From SKVR01 sp037441525 (GTDB taxonomy: Bacteria > Bacteroidota > Bacteroidia > Bacteroidales > UBA7960): a stretch of 64,000 nucleotides of DNA. The stretch is taken from the NCBI GenBank assembly GCA_037441525.1, contig JBBISA010000001.1:186001-250000 (forward strand), read 5' to 3'. Both the position numbers and the translations under genes were made by a program. The notes under the pieces are model-generated. The model saw only the letters and a list, made by a program, of their open reading frames with translations. It had not been told where the DNA came from and ran no database searches. This document shows, piece after piece, positions 43,707-51,581 of this stretch. Every line of letters begins with the position of its first letter. Positions within the stretch are counted from its first letter, which is position 1.

Positions 43707-44312
43707 CTAAAACTTATGATCAGAGTCTTTGAGAATATTGAATAAAAACTCACGCGCTCGGAATAATTGGGCTTTGACTGTACCCAAGGGCAGGTTAAGC
43801 TCCTTACAAATTTCTTCGTATGAATACTCCTCGAAATACCGCAACTGAATAAGTTTTTTATAACGGGGTTTGAGTTTTTCAACCAATTGGCGCATCAATT
43901 GAATCTTCTGCGATTTGATAAGATTCTCTTCGGGATCAAGCCCTGCTGATGTCATGCGGTTAGCCTGGTATGATTCGCTAATATCTTCGTAATTTTCATT
44001 GGCAAGAACATTTTTCTTTTTCTTGCGCATAAAGTCGATACAGTTATTTGAAGCAATTTTAAAGAGCCATGTGCTGAAAGCATAATCGGGTGTATACTGC
44101 TTAAGGTTTTTAAATGCCTTTCCAAACGCTTCAAGGGTAAGATCTTCTGCATCGTCAGGATTGCCCGTCATTTTTACGAGCATAAAATATATGGTATCCT
44201 TATACAACCCCATAAGCTCAGTAAAAGCCAACTGATCACCCTTCTCAACTGCCCGTTTGACCAGATCATAATCTCTTCGTGCTTTTTCGGTTAGCCTGGG
44301 GTTTACTTCCAT
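43707..44312 (-). CDS. ECF-type RNA polymerase sigma factor
   Basis: Sigma-70 family regulator of 201 aa. Region 2 (~20-95) has AFTELMGLYKDTIYFMLVKMTG, the DAEDLTLEAFGKAFKNL stretch and FSTWLFKIASNNCIDFMRKKKK, which melts and binds the -10 element; a ~35-residue linker follows; region 4 (~130-190) has LKPRYKKLIQLRYFEEYSYEEICKELNLPLGTVKAQLFRARE, here in parts ALELRYFEEYS-like and LPLGTVKAQLFRA, the helix-turn-helix for the -35 region. There is no anti-sigma gene beside it; the GT2 gene upstream overlaps it by 10 nt, so the two are translationally coupled. The linker is basic and slightly long for an ECF. Confidence 0.93.
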   Translation of the reverse strand: MEVNPRLTEKARRDYDLVKRAVEKGDQLAFTELMGLYKDTIYFMLVKMTGNPDDAEDLTLEAFGKAFKNLKQYTPDYAFSTWLFKIASNNCIDFMRKKKKNVLANENYEDISESYQANRMTSAGLDPEENLIKSQKIQLMRQLVEKLKPRYKKLIQLRYFEEYSYEEICKELNLPLGTVKAQLFRAREFLFNILKDSDHKF

Positions 44313-45445
44313 TTATTCTTTCTGTAAAACAGGTTTGATATGGCAAATAAAGGGTTTAAGAATATGATTAACACATCAAATATCGGCGAATATAAAAATA
44401 ATTTCTTTTCCATAAACCTTTTACCTGAATAATAATGCATTAACATAAGTGATATAATTCTCCACAGGAATAATCCAACAGTTGCAGCAATAAACTCAAT
44501 GGATACGGAAAACAGAAGCGTTAAAACAAATAGGGTGTAAAACAGAAATCCCGAGAGCGAATATATCCCTAATCTTATTTTATCACCCTTTCGATAATAT
44601 ACACCCGACGACATGTGCCTTTTTTTTTGCCTGAACCATTGCCAAAAGGTTTTTTTAGGATTTGAATAAGTAAAACCTGCCGGGTTTAAACACACCACAG
44701 TATTGTTGCCAGTTGCTGCCTGATTCACAAATAAATCATCATCGCCTGAATTGATTTTATAATGTGAGGTAAAGCCTCCAATGCGGTAAAACAAACTCTT
44801 TTTATATGCCAGATTTCGCCCCACACCCATGTAAGGTTTGCCGGCAAGCGCCATACCCATGTATTGAAGTGCAATGGCTATTGTATCGAACCTTATAAGT
44901 TTATTAAGGAAACTTTTTTCGGGCTCATAACCACCAAAACCAAGTACAATTTCTTTTTCAGAAACAAAGCCATTAATCATGGTGCGTATCCATTGGTTTC
45001 CGGCAGGTCGGCAGTCTGCATCGGTAAGCAAGAGAAATTCGTTCTTTGCCGATTTGATCCCCACTGCCAAAGCCAGTTTCTTCCCTGCAAAAAAGTTTAC
45101 ATTTTCCCTGAGGTTAATCACCCTGAAATGCTTGTATTTCTCTTCGAGAGATTTCAATAGAAAAAAACTGTCGTCTTCCGAATAGTCGTTTACCAGAATT
45201 ACCTCAAAACTGGGGTAATCCTGCTCTAAAATCAAAGGAAGATTGTTTTTTAGATTCTCAAATTCATTCTTGGCACAAATTACCACCGAAACCGGGGGTG
45301 TGGATGTTTGGCTTGCTTTGTTCTTACCAAAAGCAACCCTGGCATGGTAAAACCAGAAATAGTATAGTTGTATAATGGTAACAACTAAAAATAGGAGAAA
45401 CAATAAATTTCGGGGTTCCTGGTAAAAATCAATGGTAAACAACAT
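44303..45445 (-). CDS. Membrane glycosyltransferase family 2
   Basis: Processive-type membrane GT2 of 380 aa. TM1 near the start (LLFLLFLVVTIIQLYYFWFY), GT-A domain with PVSVVICAKNEFENLKNNL, LVNDYSEDDSF, the DxD motif LLTDADCRP, the acceptor motif NSGDDDLFVNQ and a QxxRH variant of QxxRW (RQKKRHMSSG), then three or four C-terminal helices (GFLFYTLFVLTLLFSVSIEF and others). This layout fits enzymes that build or extend a membrane-linked polysaccharide. Its 3' end overlaps the sigma factor start by 10 nt, an uncommon pairing. Donor and product are unknown. Confidence 0.87.
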   Translation of the reverse strand: MLFTIDFYQEPRNLLFLLFLVVTIIQLYYFWFYHARVAFGKNKASQTSTPPVSVVICAKNEFENLKNNLPLILEQDYPSFEVILVNDYSEDDSFFLLKSLEEKYKHFRVINLRENVNFFAGKKLALAVGIKSAKNEFLLLTDADCRPAGNQWIRTMINGFVSEKEIVLGFGGYEPEKSFLNKLIRFDTIAIALQYMGMALAGKPYMGVGRNLAYKKSLFYRIGGFTSHYKINSGDDDLFVNQAATGNNTVVCLNPAGFTYSNPKKTFWQWFRQKKRHMSSGVYYRKGDKIRLGIYSLSGFLFYTLFVLTLLFSVSIEFIAATVGLFLWRIISLMLMHYYSGKRFMEKKLFLYSPIFDVLIIFLNPLFAISNLFYRKNKWK

Positions 45446-45502
45446 GTCTGGTTAAAGCTTATTTGAAAGCAGCAAAATTACCCAAACTAAGGTAATAACA
45501 AT

Positions 45503-45510
45503 TATCTTTG
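45503..45510 (+). promoter_or_regulatory. Probable -7 element of tgt
   Basis: TATCTTTG fits TAnnTTTG, 22 nt before the ATG at 45533. No TTG at the expected distance, so only this box is supported. Confidence 0.45.
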
Positions 45511-45532
45511 ACCAACTTTTAATAAGTATTGA

Positions 45533-46663
45533 ATGCGATTTGAAATACACTGTAAGGACCAGAAAAGTAAAGCAAGAAAAGGCACGATTTATACAGATCA
45601 CGGCATAATACAAACCCCTGTTTTTATGCCTGTTGGTACCGCTGGAACGGTTAAGGCAATTCATAACAAAGACCTCGAAGAGCAGGTTAAAGCACGAATC
45701 ATTCTGGGAAATACTTACCATCTTTATTTGCGCCCGGGTACTAATATTTTAAAACAAGCCGGCGGATTACATAAATTTATGGGATGGAACAAACCCATTT
45801 TAACCGACAGTGGTGGCTATCAGGTTTATTCGCTTGCCCACAGAAGAAAGATGAAGGAAGAAGGTGTGATTTTTCAATCGCATATCGATGGATCGAGACA
45901 CAAATTTACCCCCGAGAATGTAATGCATGTGCAGCGAATAATTGGTGCTGATATAATTATGGCATTTGATGAGTGTACTCCCTACCCTTGCGAATATGAT
46001 TACGCCAAAAAATCGATGCACATGACCCACCGGTGGCTGAACCGTTGCATTGAAGAATTCGACCATACAGAAGGTTTATATAATTATTCACAAACCCTTT
46101 TCCCAATCGTCCAGGGAAGTACATTCAAGGACCTTCGCATCCAATCAGCTGAATATATTGCTGCTACCGGCCGCGATGGCAATGCCATTGGAGGATTATC
46201 AGTTGGTGAACCCGCCGAGGTTATGTATGAACTGACCGAACTTGTTTGTTCGGTATTGCCCGATGATAAGCCTCGTTACCTTATGGGTGTTGGCACACCT
46301 GCCAATATACTTGAATGTATTGCCCTGGGTGTAGATATGTTCGATTGTGTAATGCCCACAAGAAATGCACGCAATGGAATGATATTTACCTCGGAAGGGA
46401 TTCTTAATATGAAAAACCAGAAATGGGTTGATGATTTTTCACCCATCGATCCTAATGGACTAACATTTGTAGACCAGATGTACTCACGGGCATATCTTCG
46501 CCATTTGTTTACCGCCAATGAAATGCTTGCATCAATAATTGCCACTATACACAACCTTGGTTTTTATCTCTGGTTGGTTGACGAAGCCGCCCGACAAATT
46601 GAGATGAACACATTCTATCACTGGAAAAATTTAATGGTTCCGAAACTATCGCCAAGGTTATGA
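45533..46663 (+). CDS. tgt: tRNA-guanine transglycosylase lacking the zinc Cys triad
   Basis: Enzyme of 376 aa that swaps guanine 34 for the queuine precursor preQ1 in tRNAs with GUN anticodons. Base-recognition loop DSGGYQVYSL (Asp92), GGLSVGEP, and the nucleophile Asp271 in MFDCVMPTRNARNGMIFTSEG are all present. The usual zinc motif CxCxxC is replaced by GLTFVD (residues 309-314) before QMYSRAYLRHL, although the fourth ligand His (TIHNLGFY) remains, so the structural zinc is lost. I believe this is shared by other Bacteroidota TGTs. A LptF/G-type permease gene follows 88 nt later. The -7 box TATCTTTG gives a leader of about 17 nt. Confidence 0.95.
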   Translation: MRFEIHCKDQKSKARKGTIYTDHGIIQTPVFMPVGTAGTVKAIHNKDLEEQVKARIILGNTYHLYLRPGTNILKQAGGLHKFMGWNKPILTDSGGYQVYSLAHRRKMKEEGVIFQSHIDGSRHKFTPENVMHVQRIIGADIIMAFDECTPYPCEYDYAKKSMHMTHRWLNRCIEEFDHTEGLYNYSQTLFPIVQGSTFKDLRIQSAEYIAATGRDGNAIGGLSVGEPAEVMYELTELVCSVLPDDKPRYLMGVGTPANILECIALGVDMFDCVMPTRNARNGMIFTSEGILNMKNQKWVDDFSPIDPNGLTFVDQMYSRAYLRHLFTANEMLASIIATIHNLGFYLWLVDEAARQIEMNTFYHWKNLMVPKLSPRL

Positions 46664-46751
46664 CGGAGCAGAATCTTTTCAGTCACATTGGATTTATAGA
46701 AGGTTTTTGCATGAGTAATAAATCTCATAATTTTAAATTTGTTTTTTAATA

Positions 46752-47834
46752 ATGGGCTTAAAGACTGTTGACTGGTACATTATACGAAAATTCCTGGGTA
46801 CCTTTTTTTATGCTATCTCCCTGATTATTATTATTGTAATAATTTTCGACCTGTCCGAAAAAATCGATAATTTTCTTGAAAAGAAAACCCCCCTTTTCGA
46901 TATCTTATTTGTTTACTACCTTAATTTCATCCCCTATTTTGTTAACCTATTCAGCCCTCTGTTTACTTTTGTTGCAGTTATATTTTTTACTTCCCGTCTT
47001 GCTTTTAACACCGAAATAATTGCAATTCTTAGTTCAGGAATCAGTTTCAGGAGACTTCTTCTCCCCTACTTGCTTTCGGCTGTGGTGCTTGCCATCCTCT
47101 CCATTTACCTTTCTAATTTTTTAATACCCAGTGCCAATAAGCAACGGCTCGAATTCGAAAATACCAATTTTAATAACAACAGGCAGTTTAGAGAACGAAA
47201 TATTCATCTGCAGATAAAACCCGGAGAATTCGTATTTCTTGAATCGTTTAACGAAAGAATAAACGTGGGATATAAATTCGCTCTGGAGCACATCAGAAAC
47301 GGAGAACTTACTTATAAACTTCATGCCGAAAGGGTAGAATGGATTGATACCACGGAAGTTTGGGTTTTTCGCAATTACCATTTGAGAATAATTGATGGCA
47401 TCAATGAAACCATTAAAAGTGGAAGCCGCCTGGATACAGTTATCAACCTGAAACCCATCGATTTTTTACAAGATCTTCAGCAAATGGAAACAATGAACTT
47501 TGTTCAATTGCAGGCATTTATAAAAAGTGAAAGACTGAAAGGTTCGGAAAACATTAAGTATTACCTCGTTGAAAAACATAAAAGGATTGCATTCCCTTTT
47601 GCAACCCTTGTATTAACTATGATTGGTGTTTCGCTCTCGAGCAGGAAAGTTAGAGGGGGTATTGGCTTACACCTTGGGTTGGGATTATTGATAAGCTTTA
47701 CTTTTATTTTATTTATGCAGATTTCAACAACCTTTGCAACCAATGGCAATTTGCCTTCATTTATGGCGGTGTGGATTCCAAATTTACTTTTTTCAATACT
47801 TGCCTTATACCTCTTAAAGACCGCACCAAAGTAA
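46752..47834 (+). CDS. LptF/LptG family permease
   Basis: Inner-membrane component of 360 aa of the lipopolysaccharide export machine (YjgP/YjgQ family). Three helices at the N-terminus (KFLGTFFYAISLIIIIVIIF, NFIPYFVNLFSPLFTFVAVIFF, LLPYLLSAVVLAILSIYLS), a large periplasmic jellyroll-like domain (~125-260, EFVFLESFNERINVGYKFAL and SRLDTVINLKPIDFL) and three C-terminal helices from about 270. LptF and LptG form the dimer that works with LptB and hands LPS to LptC; only one member is in the window, so F and G cannot be told apart. The gene is behind tgt on the same strand. Confidence 0.92.
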   Translation: MGLKTVDWYIIRKFLGTFFYAISLIIIIVIIFDLSEKIDNFLEKKTPLFDILFVYYLNFIPYFVNLFSPLFTFVAVIFFTSRLAFNTEIIAILSSGISFRRLLLPYLLSAVVLAILSIYLSNFLIPSANKQRLEFENTNFNNNRQFRERNIHLQIKPGEFVFLESFNERINVGYKFALEHIRNGELTYKLHAERVEWIDTTEVWVFRNYHLRIIDGINETIKSGSRLDTVINLKPIDFLQDLQQMETMNFVQLQAFIKSERLKGSENIKYYLVEKHKRIAFPFATLVLTMIGVSLSSRKVRGGIGLHLGLGLLISFTFILFMQISTTFATNGNLPSFMAVWIPNLLFSILALYLLKTAPK

Positions 47835-47852
47835 TGAAAAATTTAAACCCGA

Positions 47853-48104
47853 TTATTGCCCGACTACCTTTTTGGGTTTAAGAAACATATCAGCAATCAG
47901 ATATCCCATGGCTCCTCCCCAGAGCATCATTAAATAAGGATTTGACTTAATGGCACAGCCTCCTTCCAGATTACATCCAACAAGTGCATAATAGCTATAG
48001 CCCCCAATTACACCGGCAAGGGTAATAATGGCAATCAACCATAAATATGTTTTGCGCGATACATTTCCGGTTTTATTTTCAGACCGGTTTTCTTGATTTT
48101 CCAT
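47853..48104 (-). CDS. DUF6132-like small membrane protein
   Basis: Protein of 83 aa with two predicted helices: LWLIAIITLAGVIGGYSYYALVG (~21-43) and YLMMLWGGAMGYLIADMFL (~57-76). Between them is GCNLEGGCAIKSNP, the two-Cys signature GCxxGxCxIxSNP of the Bacteroidota DUF6132 family, which may hold a metal or be redox active. It lies 117 nt behind trxA on the same strand, beyond a strong terminator, and the neighbourhood of two thioredoxin genes fits a thiol-related role. The first 20 residues are polar and charged. Confidence 0.75.
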   Translation of the reverse strand: MENQENRSENKTGNVSRKTYLWLIAIITLAGVIGGYSYYALVGCNLEGGCAIKSNPYLMMLWGGAMGYLIADMFLKPKKVVGQ

Positions 48105-48120
48105 AGATTAAAAAATTTCT

Positions 48121-48194
48121 GACAAAAAAGGAAGCTCTGGTATTTATCTGAAACAACATTATTTGTTTAATCAGCAAAGTCACCAGAGCTTCCT
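48121..48194 (-). terminator. Terminator of the thioredoxin operon
   Basis: Minus-strand 13-bp perfect stem (48182-48194 with 48129-48141) with a 40-nt loop, then a run of six T ending near 48124. It starts 28 nt after the trxA stop and separates it from the DUF6132 gene. Confidence 0.75.
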
Positions 48195-48221
48195 ATCATA
48201 AATAACATGGTGGTGGGTGTT

Positions 48222-48575
48222 TTATTTCACACCTAAAACATCTTCAATAGCTTTTTCAAATGCAGCTTTGGGCATAGCACCAGCTGCCATTTGAGGTTGT
48301 GCATCTTTAGGCACGAAAAGAATTGAAGGAATACTTCTGATTCCGAAAATCGCGCTTAGCTCTCTTTCCGATTCGGTATCTACCTTGTAAATATCTACAC
48401 GGCCTTCATAATCCTTCGATAATTCTTCAAGCAAAGGCGCAACCATCTTACAGGGGCCACACCAATCGGCATAAAAATCAATAATGCAAGGTTTGTCACC
48501 TTCAAATTTCCATTCTTTGTTTTTTTCAAAGTCGAAAACCTTGGTTTTAAAGGTTTCCATCGTTAAGTGTTCCAT
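48222..48575 (-). CDS. trxA: Thioredoxin
   Basis: Cytosolic thioredoxin of 117 aa. The redox motif is FYADWCGPCKMVAP (Cys39, Cys42), with the cis-Pro in RSIPSILFVPKD and the fold's N-terminal strand TKVFDFEKN. No signal peptide. The ATG at 48575 is used; another at 48560 (METFKTKVF) is possible. It lies 62 nt behind the membrane-anchored thioredoxin-like gene on the same strand, so the two thiol oxidoreductases are probably cotranscribed, and the unit ends at a strong terminator. Confidence 0.93.
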   Translation of the reverse strand: MEHLTMETFKTKVFDFEKNKEWKFEGDKPCIIDFYADWCGPCKMVAPLLEELSKDYEGRVDIYKVDTESERELSAIFGIRSIPSILFVPKDAQPQMAAGAMPKAAFEKAIEDVLGVK

Positions 48576-48637
48576 AAATCGAATGAGTGCCTTCGTCAGA
48601 GAAGGCAATGAATAATATTAATAATGAGTGAATTTGT

Positions 48638-49135
48638 TTAGATATGAGACTTTATTGCTGCCATTAAAGTTTCCTTTTGCTGAACACCAACAAATCTCTG
48701 AACGGGTTGACCATTTTTAAAAAGAATCAGCGTGGGTATGTTTTGAACCCTGTGAACTGAAGCACTGCGTGGGTTGTGGTCAACATCGAGTTTGGCAATT
48801 ATAGCCTGGTTGCCAATTTCGGTGGCTACCTGCTCAATAATTGGATTCTGAATACGGCACGGAGGACACCATACAGCCCAGAAATCAACCAGAACTACAC
48901 CACTGGATACTGTGGCATCAAATACATCATCTGTTAGTTTAACCACTTTGCTATCGCCTTCAGTTTGCCGTTGAACTGCTTCTTTCTTTTGTTTATTTGA
49001 ATTGTTGTTCGAGTTTCCGCTACTAAAAAAGGCTACGCTACCCACAGCAATTGCAATAACAAGCAAACCTATCTGCAGTGGACGGGTTCTTTGAAAAAAA
49101 GATTCTTTTTTCGGGGTTTTTGAATTTTTGGTCAT
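48638..49135 (-). CDS. Membrane-anchored thioredoxin-like protein with WCPPC motif
   Basis: Thioredoxin-fold protein of 165 aa. An N-terminal anchor (LQIGLLVIAIAVGSVAFF, ~20-37) preceded by basic residues places the domain outside the cytoplasm; an Asn/Gln/Lys linker follows. The active site is WAVWCPPCRIQNP (Cys90, Cys93), a CPPC motif rather than CGPC, which raises or alters the redox potential, and the cis-Pro is in QNIPTLILFKNGQ. It could reduce periplasmic disulphides or act with cytochrome c maturation, but no such gene is close. It is the first gene of the pair with trxA. Confidence 0.87.
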   Translation of the reverse strand: MTKNSKTPKKESFFQRTRPLQIGLLVIAIAVGSVAFFSSGNSNNNSNKQKKEAVQRQTEGDSKVVKLTDDVFDATVSSGVVLVDFWAVWCPPCRIQNPIIEQVATEIGNQAIIAKLDVDHNPRSASVHRVQNIPTLILFKNGQPVQRFVGVQQKETLMAAIKSHI

Positions 49136-49482
49136 ATAATAGAAATTAAAAATTGTTTCAATCTGAACCTAAAAACTTGATTTGAGTCGATTTGTTCAAT
49201 TGTTGAATTGGTTTATAATACTCAATCTATTTCTCTACTGTAAAAAAAATGTCGATTGCGACTTAATTTTGATACAAAAGTATGCAATTATATAAATGTA
49301 TTGATGTTATTTTTTGTTAATGAAGATTTTAATTGCTGGTATTTAATCAGTTATGCCAATATATCCCAATCAAAAGCGGTTGAAATCAAAGTTATTTAAA
49401 ACTAAATTAGGCAAATAAAGAAAACCCTCCATTAATAAATAATAAAAAAAGTGATGGTAAGCAATCTTTAAAATCCATTAAT
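49136..49482. other. Divergent intergenic region without recognised feature
   Basis: About 350 AT-rich nt between the thioredoxin unit and the DUF4197 gene. It holds a small AT-rich palindrome near 49196-49212 and must contain the divergent promoters. I see no gene or RNA fold. Confidence 0.5.
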
Positions 49483-49490
49483 TAGCTTTG
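49483..49490 (+). promoter_or_regulatory. Possible -7 element of the DUF4197 gene
   Basis: TAGCTTTG fits TAnnTTTG, 76 nt before the ATG at 49566. No TTG is seen at the expected spacing. Confidence 0.35.
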
Positions 49491-49565
49491 CAACATTGAA
49501 TAAATATTTTTAAAATGATTTTCAAAACCCATCGCAATTGCATGTTAATGACAAACCTAAAAAGC

Positions 49566-50309
49566 ATGAACAGGTGGTCAGCCCGTTTAAGGATTTCTTT
49601 AATAGTATATACTTTAGCCCAGTTGACCTTTTCGTGTGCAGAACTGAGCAATCTGGGAGTAACTCCCCCCCCAAGGCCCCTTACGGAAGGGGAAATTATA
49701 AATGGCCTGAAAGAAGCCCTGAAAGTTGGAGCCGAAAAGTCAGTTTCAATGGTAAATCGAACCAATGGATATTTTGGTAATCCCAGACTTAAAATTCCCT
49801 GGCCTGCTGAAGCCATCGGCGCTTATAATTTTATAAATTCCAATCTTCCTTCCGCGCGGCCACTGCTCGACGAGGTGGTAATGCTAATGAACCGGGGAGC
49901 CGAAAAAGCATCAGAAAAGGCAAAACCCATATTTATAGATGCCATTACAAAAATGACCATTCAGGATGCCCGCAACATTCTTCAAGGTGAAAATAATGCA
50001 GCAACACAGTTCATGAGACAAAAAACTTTTGACGCGCTTCATGCTGCGTTCAAACCTGATATTCAAAGCGCACTTGAAACTGTTGGGGCTTCAACAACCT
50101 GGACAGCAATAACAACTCAGTATAATCCCATTGCACGCATAACGCCAGGTATTAATCCTTTAAATACCGACCTGGCTGATTATACCACCACCAGAGCTCT
50201 TGAAAGCTTGTTTTTACTTATGGAAGAAGAAGAACTTAAAATAAGAAAAGACCCTGCGGCTCGTATTACCGAGATACTTCGCAAAGTCTTTGGTTCGCTT
50301 GATAAATAA
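49566..50309 (+). CDS. DUF4197 lipoprotein
   Basis: Exported protein of 247 aa. Signal with basic start (MNRWSARLR), hydrophobic core and lipobox LTFSC, then the DUF4197 domain to the end: LTEGEIINGLKEALKVGAEKSV, GYFGNPRLKIPWP, ALHAAFKPDIQSALETVGAS and ITEILRKVFGSLDK. The family is widespread and helical, of unknown function; it has no obvious catalytic residues. The frame is open to ATGs at 49515, 49542 and 49548, but those add an extra stretch before the basic segment. It is convergent with the DHOD-like gene, 19 nt apart. Confidence 0.85.
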   Translation: MNRWSARLRISLIVYTLAQLTFSCAELSNLGVTPPPRPLTEGEIINGLKEALKVGAEKSVSMVNRTNGYFGNPRLKIPWPAEAIGAYNFINSNLPSARPLLDEVVMLMNRGAEKASEKAKPIFIDAITKMTIQDARNILQGENNAATQFMRQKTFDALHAAFKPDIQSALETVGASTTWTAITTQYNPIARITPGINPLNTDLADYTTTRALESLFLLMEEEELKIRKDPAARITEILRKVFGSLDK

Positions 50310-50328
50310 TCCCCGGTTAACTAACGGA

Positions 50329-51315
50329 TCATTCTATTCCGGCAAAATGCTTCATAAACTGCACCCTTTGGTAAACCTGAGGGTTGTCACTTTTTTTATG
50401 ACTTAGTTTTCCTCTAAACTCGGATATTTTCCCGAATTCATGTTTTTTCATCCAGTTTTCCAGTTCAGAAACAATGGAGGTAAGCCTGTCGAACCCATTT
50501 TTGTATAGAGTGCTGCAAACCTGCACCGCCCTGGCACCGGCAAGAAGTTGTTTAACAACCCCTATCCCGTCATGAACTCCTGTTGAAGCACAAAGATCTG
50601 CCTGAATGCGGTCGGCAAGTATGGCTATCCAGCGAAGTGAAGTGGAGATCTCTTCAGGTGTGCTGTATAGGCTTCCGGGTTTAACTACAAATTTCTCAAC
50701 ATCGATATCGGGGTTAAAATACCTGTTAAACAACACAAAACCGTCAACTTCGGTCCATGAAAGCCTTTTTATCAATTCTCCCATCCCTGAAAAATGAGAC
50801 GATATTTTGAGGGCGATGGGAAGATTTGCCTGTTTTCTCACATTTTCAATGATTTCGAAATAGAGCATCTCATATTCAGCGCCAGGCTTTTCAATATCAG
50901 AAGGCAGCACAAATACATTTAATTCAAGAGCATCGGCACCTGCTTTTTCAATTTCCTGGGCGAAGGCTGGCCATTCAGCTGAGCTAACACAATTGATGCT
51001 GGCGATTACCGGAATAGAAATCCTTGATTTGGCATTTTGTATCAGGGTAAGGTAGTCGGATATAGTTTGGTGCCTTGAATAATTCCGGATGTAATCGTCG
51101 GCCTCGGTATAGGCCCCCTGCATATCATCGTGTGAGAATACCTTTCTGACTTCAAGTTTTATCTGTTCTTCAAATAATGATTTTAGTACTACAGCACCTG
51201 CCCCCTTGTCTTCGATAGTGAGTAGATTGTCAAGGTTCCGGGTTAAACCCGAACTGCCTACTATAACAGGGTTTTTAAGTTTTATTCCCAGATAGGTGGT
51301 TGATAGGTCTGTCAT
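50329..51315 (-). CDS. Dihydroorotate dehydrogenase-like flavoprotein
   Basis: FMN-dependent TIM-barrel oxidoreductase of 328 aa resembling class 1 dihydroorotate dehydrogenase. It starts STTYLGIKLKNPVIVGSSGL with the family fold at the FMN site: ALKISSHFSGMGELIKRL, DGFVLFNRYFNPDIDVEKF and ASTGVHDGIGVVKQLLAGARAVQVCS in parts. The substrate-side Cys/Ser base is not clear, and the protein is often annotated only as DHOD-like, so pyrimidine synthesis is not assured. The frame extends to 51396, but the ATG at 51315 (MTDLSTTYLGI) fits the family start. It is divergent from the nucleoside kinase gene and alone. Confidence 0.85.
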   Translation of the reverse strand: MTDLSTTYLGIKLKNPVIVGSSGLTRNLDNLLTIEDKGAGAVVLKSLFEEQIKLEVRKVFSHDDMQGAYTEADDYIRNYSRHQTISDYLTLIQNAKSRISIPVIASINCVSSAEWPAFAQEIEKAGADALELNVFVLPSDIEKPGAEYEMLYFEIIENVRKQANLPIALKISSHFSGMGELIKRLSWTEVDGFVLFNRYFNPDIDVEKFVVKPGSLYSTPEEISTSLRWIAILADRIQADLCASTGVHDGIGVVKQLLAGARAVQVCSTLYKNGFDRLTSIVSELENWMKKHEFGKISEFRGKLSHKKSDNPQVYQRVQFMKHFAGIE

Positions 51316-51495
51316 AAATTTATTTTTATTGAGTTTGAATTTGTTGGTTGCAATTTGTGCAAGGCCTGTTTTGTATAGCGTAACAAACCTACGCAAAATT
51401 TAAAAATGATAAACTACTGCTACTGATAATTTTTCATTCTGCGCCGTTTTTTCTAAAAACCGAATTCCACTTAGAATAATTAATGACCGAAAATT

Positions 51496-51503
51496 TATCT
51501 TTG
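51496..51503 (+). promoter_or_regulatory. Probable -7 element of the nucleoside kinase gene
   Basis: TATCTTTG fits TAnnTTTG, 79 nt before the ATG at 51582. A TTA lies at 51471-51473 instead of TTG (22-nt spacer), so the -33 is weak. Confidence 0.4.
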
Positions 51504-51581
51504 CGCTTAAATTTGGTTTTCTAATAATTCAATTAACCGTTCCAGAGTTCTTCATCCTTAATATTCATTTTAATAAATAAA

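Noticed and set aside
49196..49212. AT-rich palindrome upstream of the thioredoxin unit
   Set aside because: Short arms in AT-rich DNA; easily by chance.
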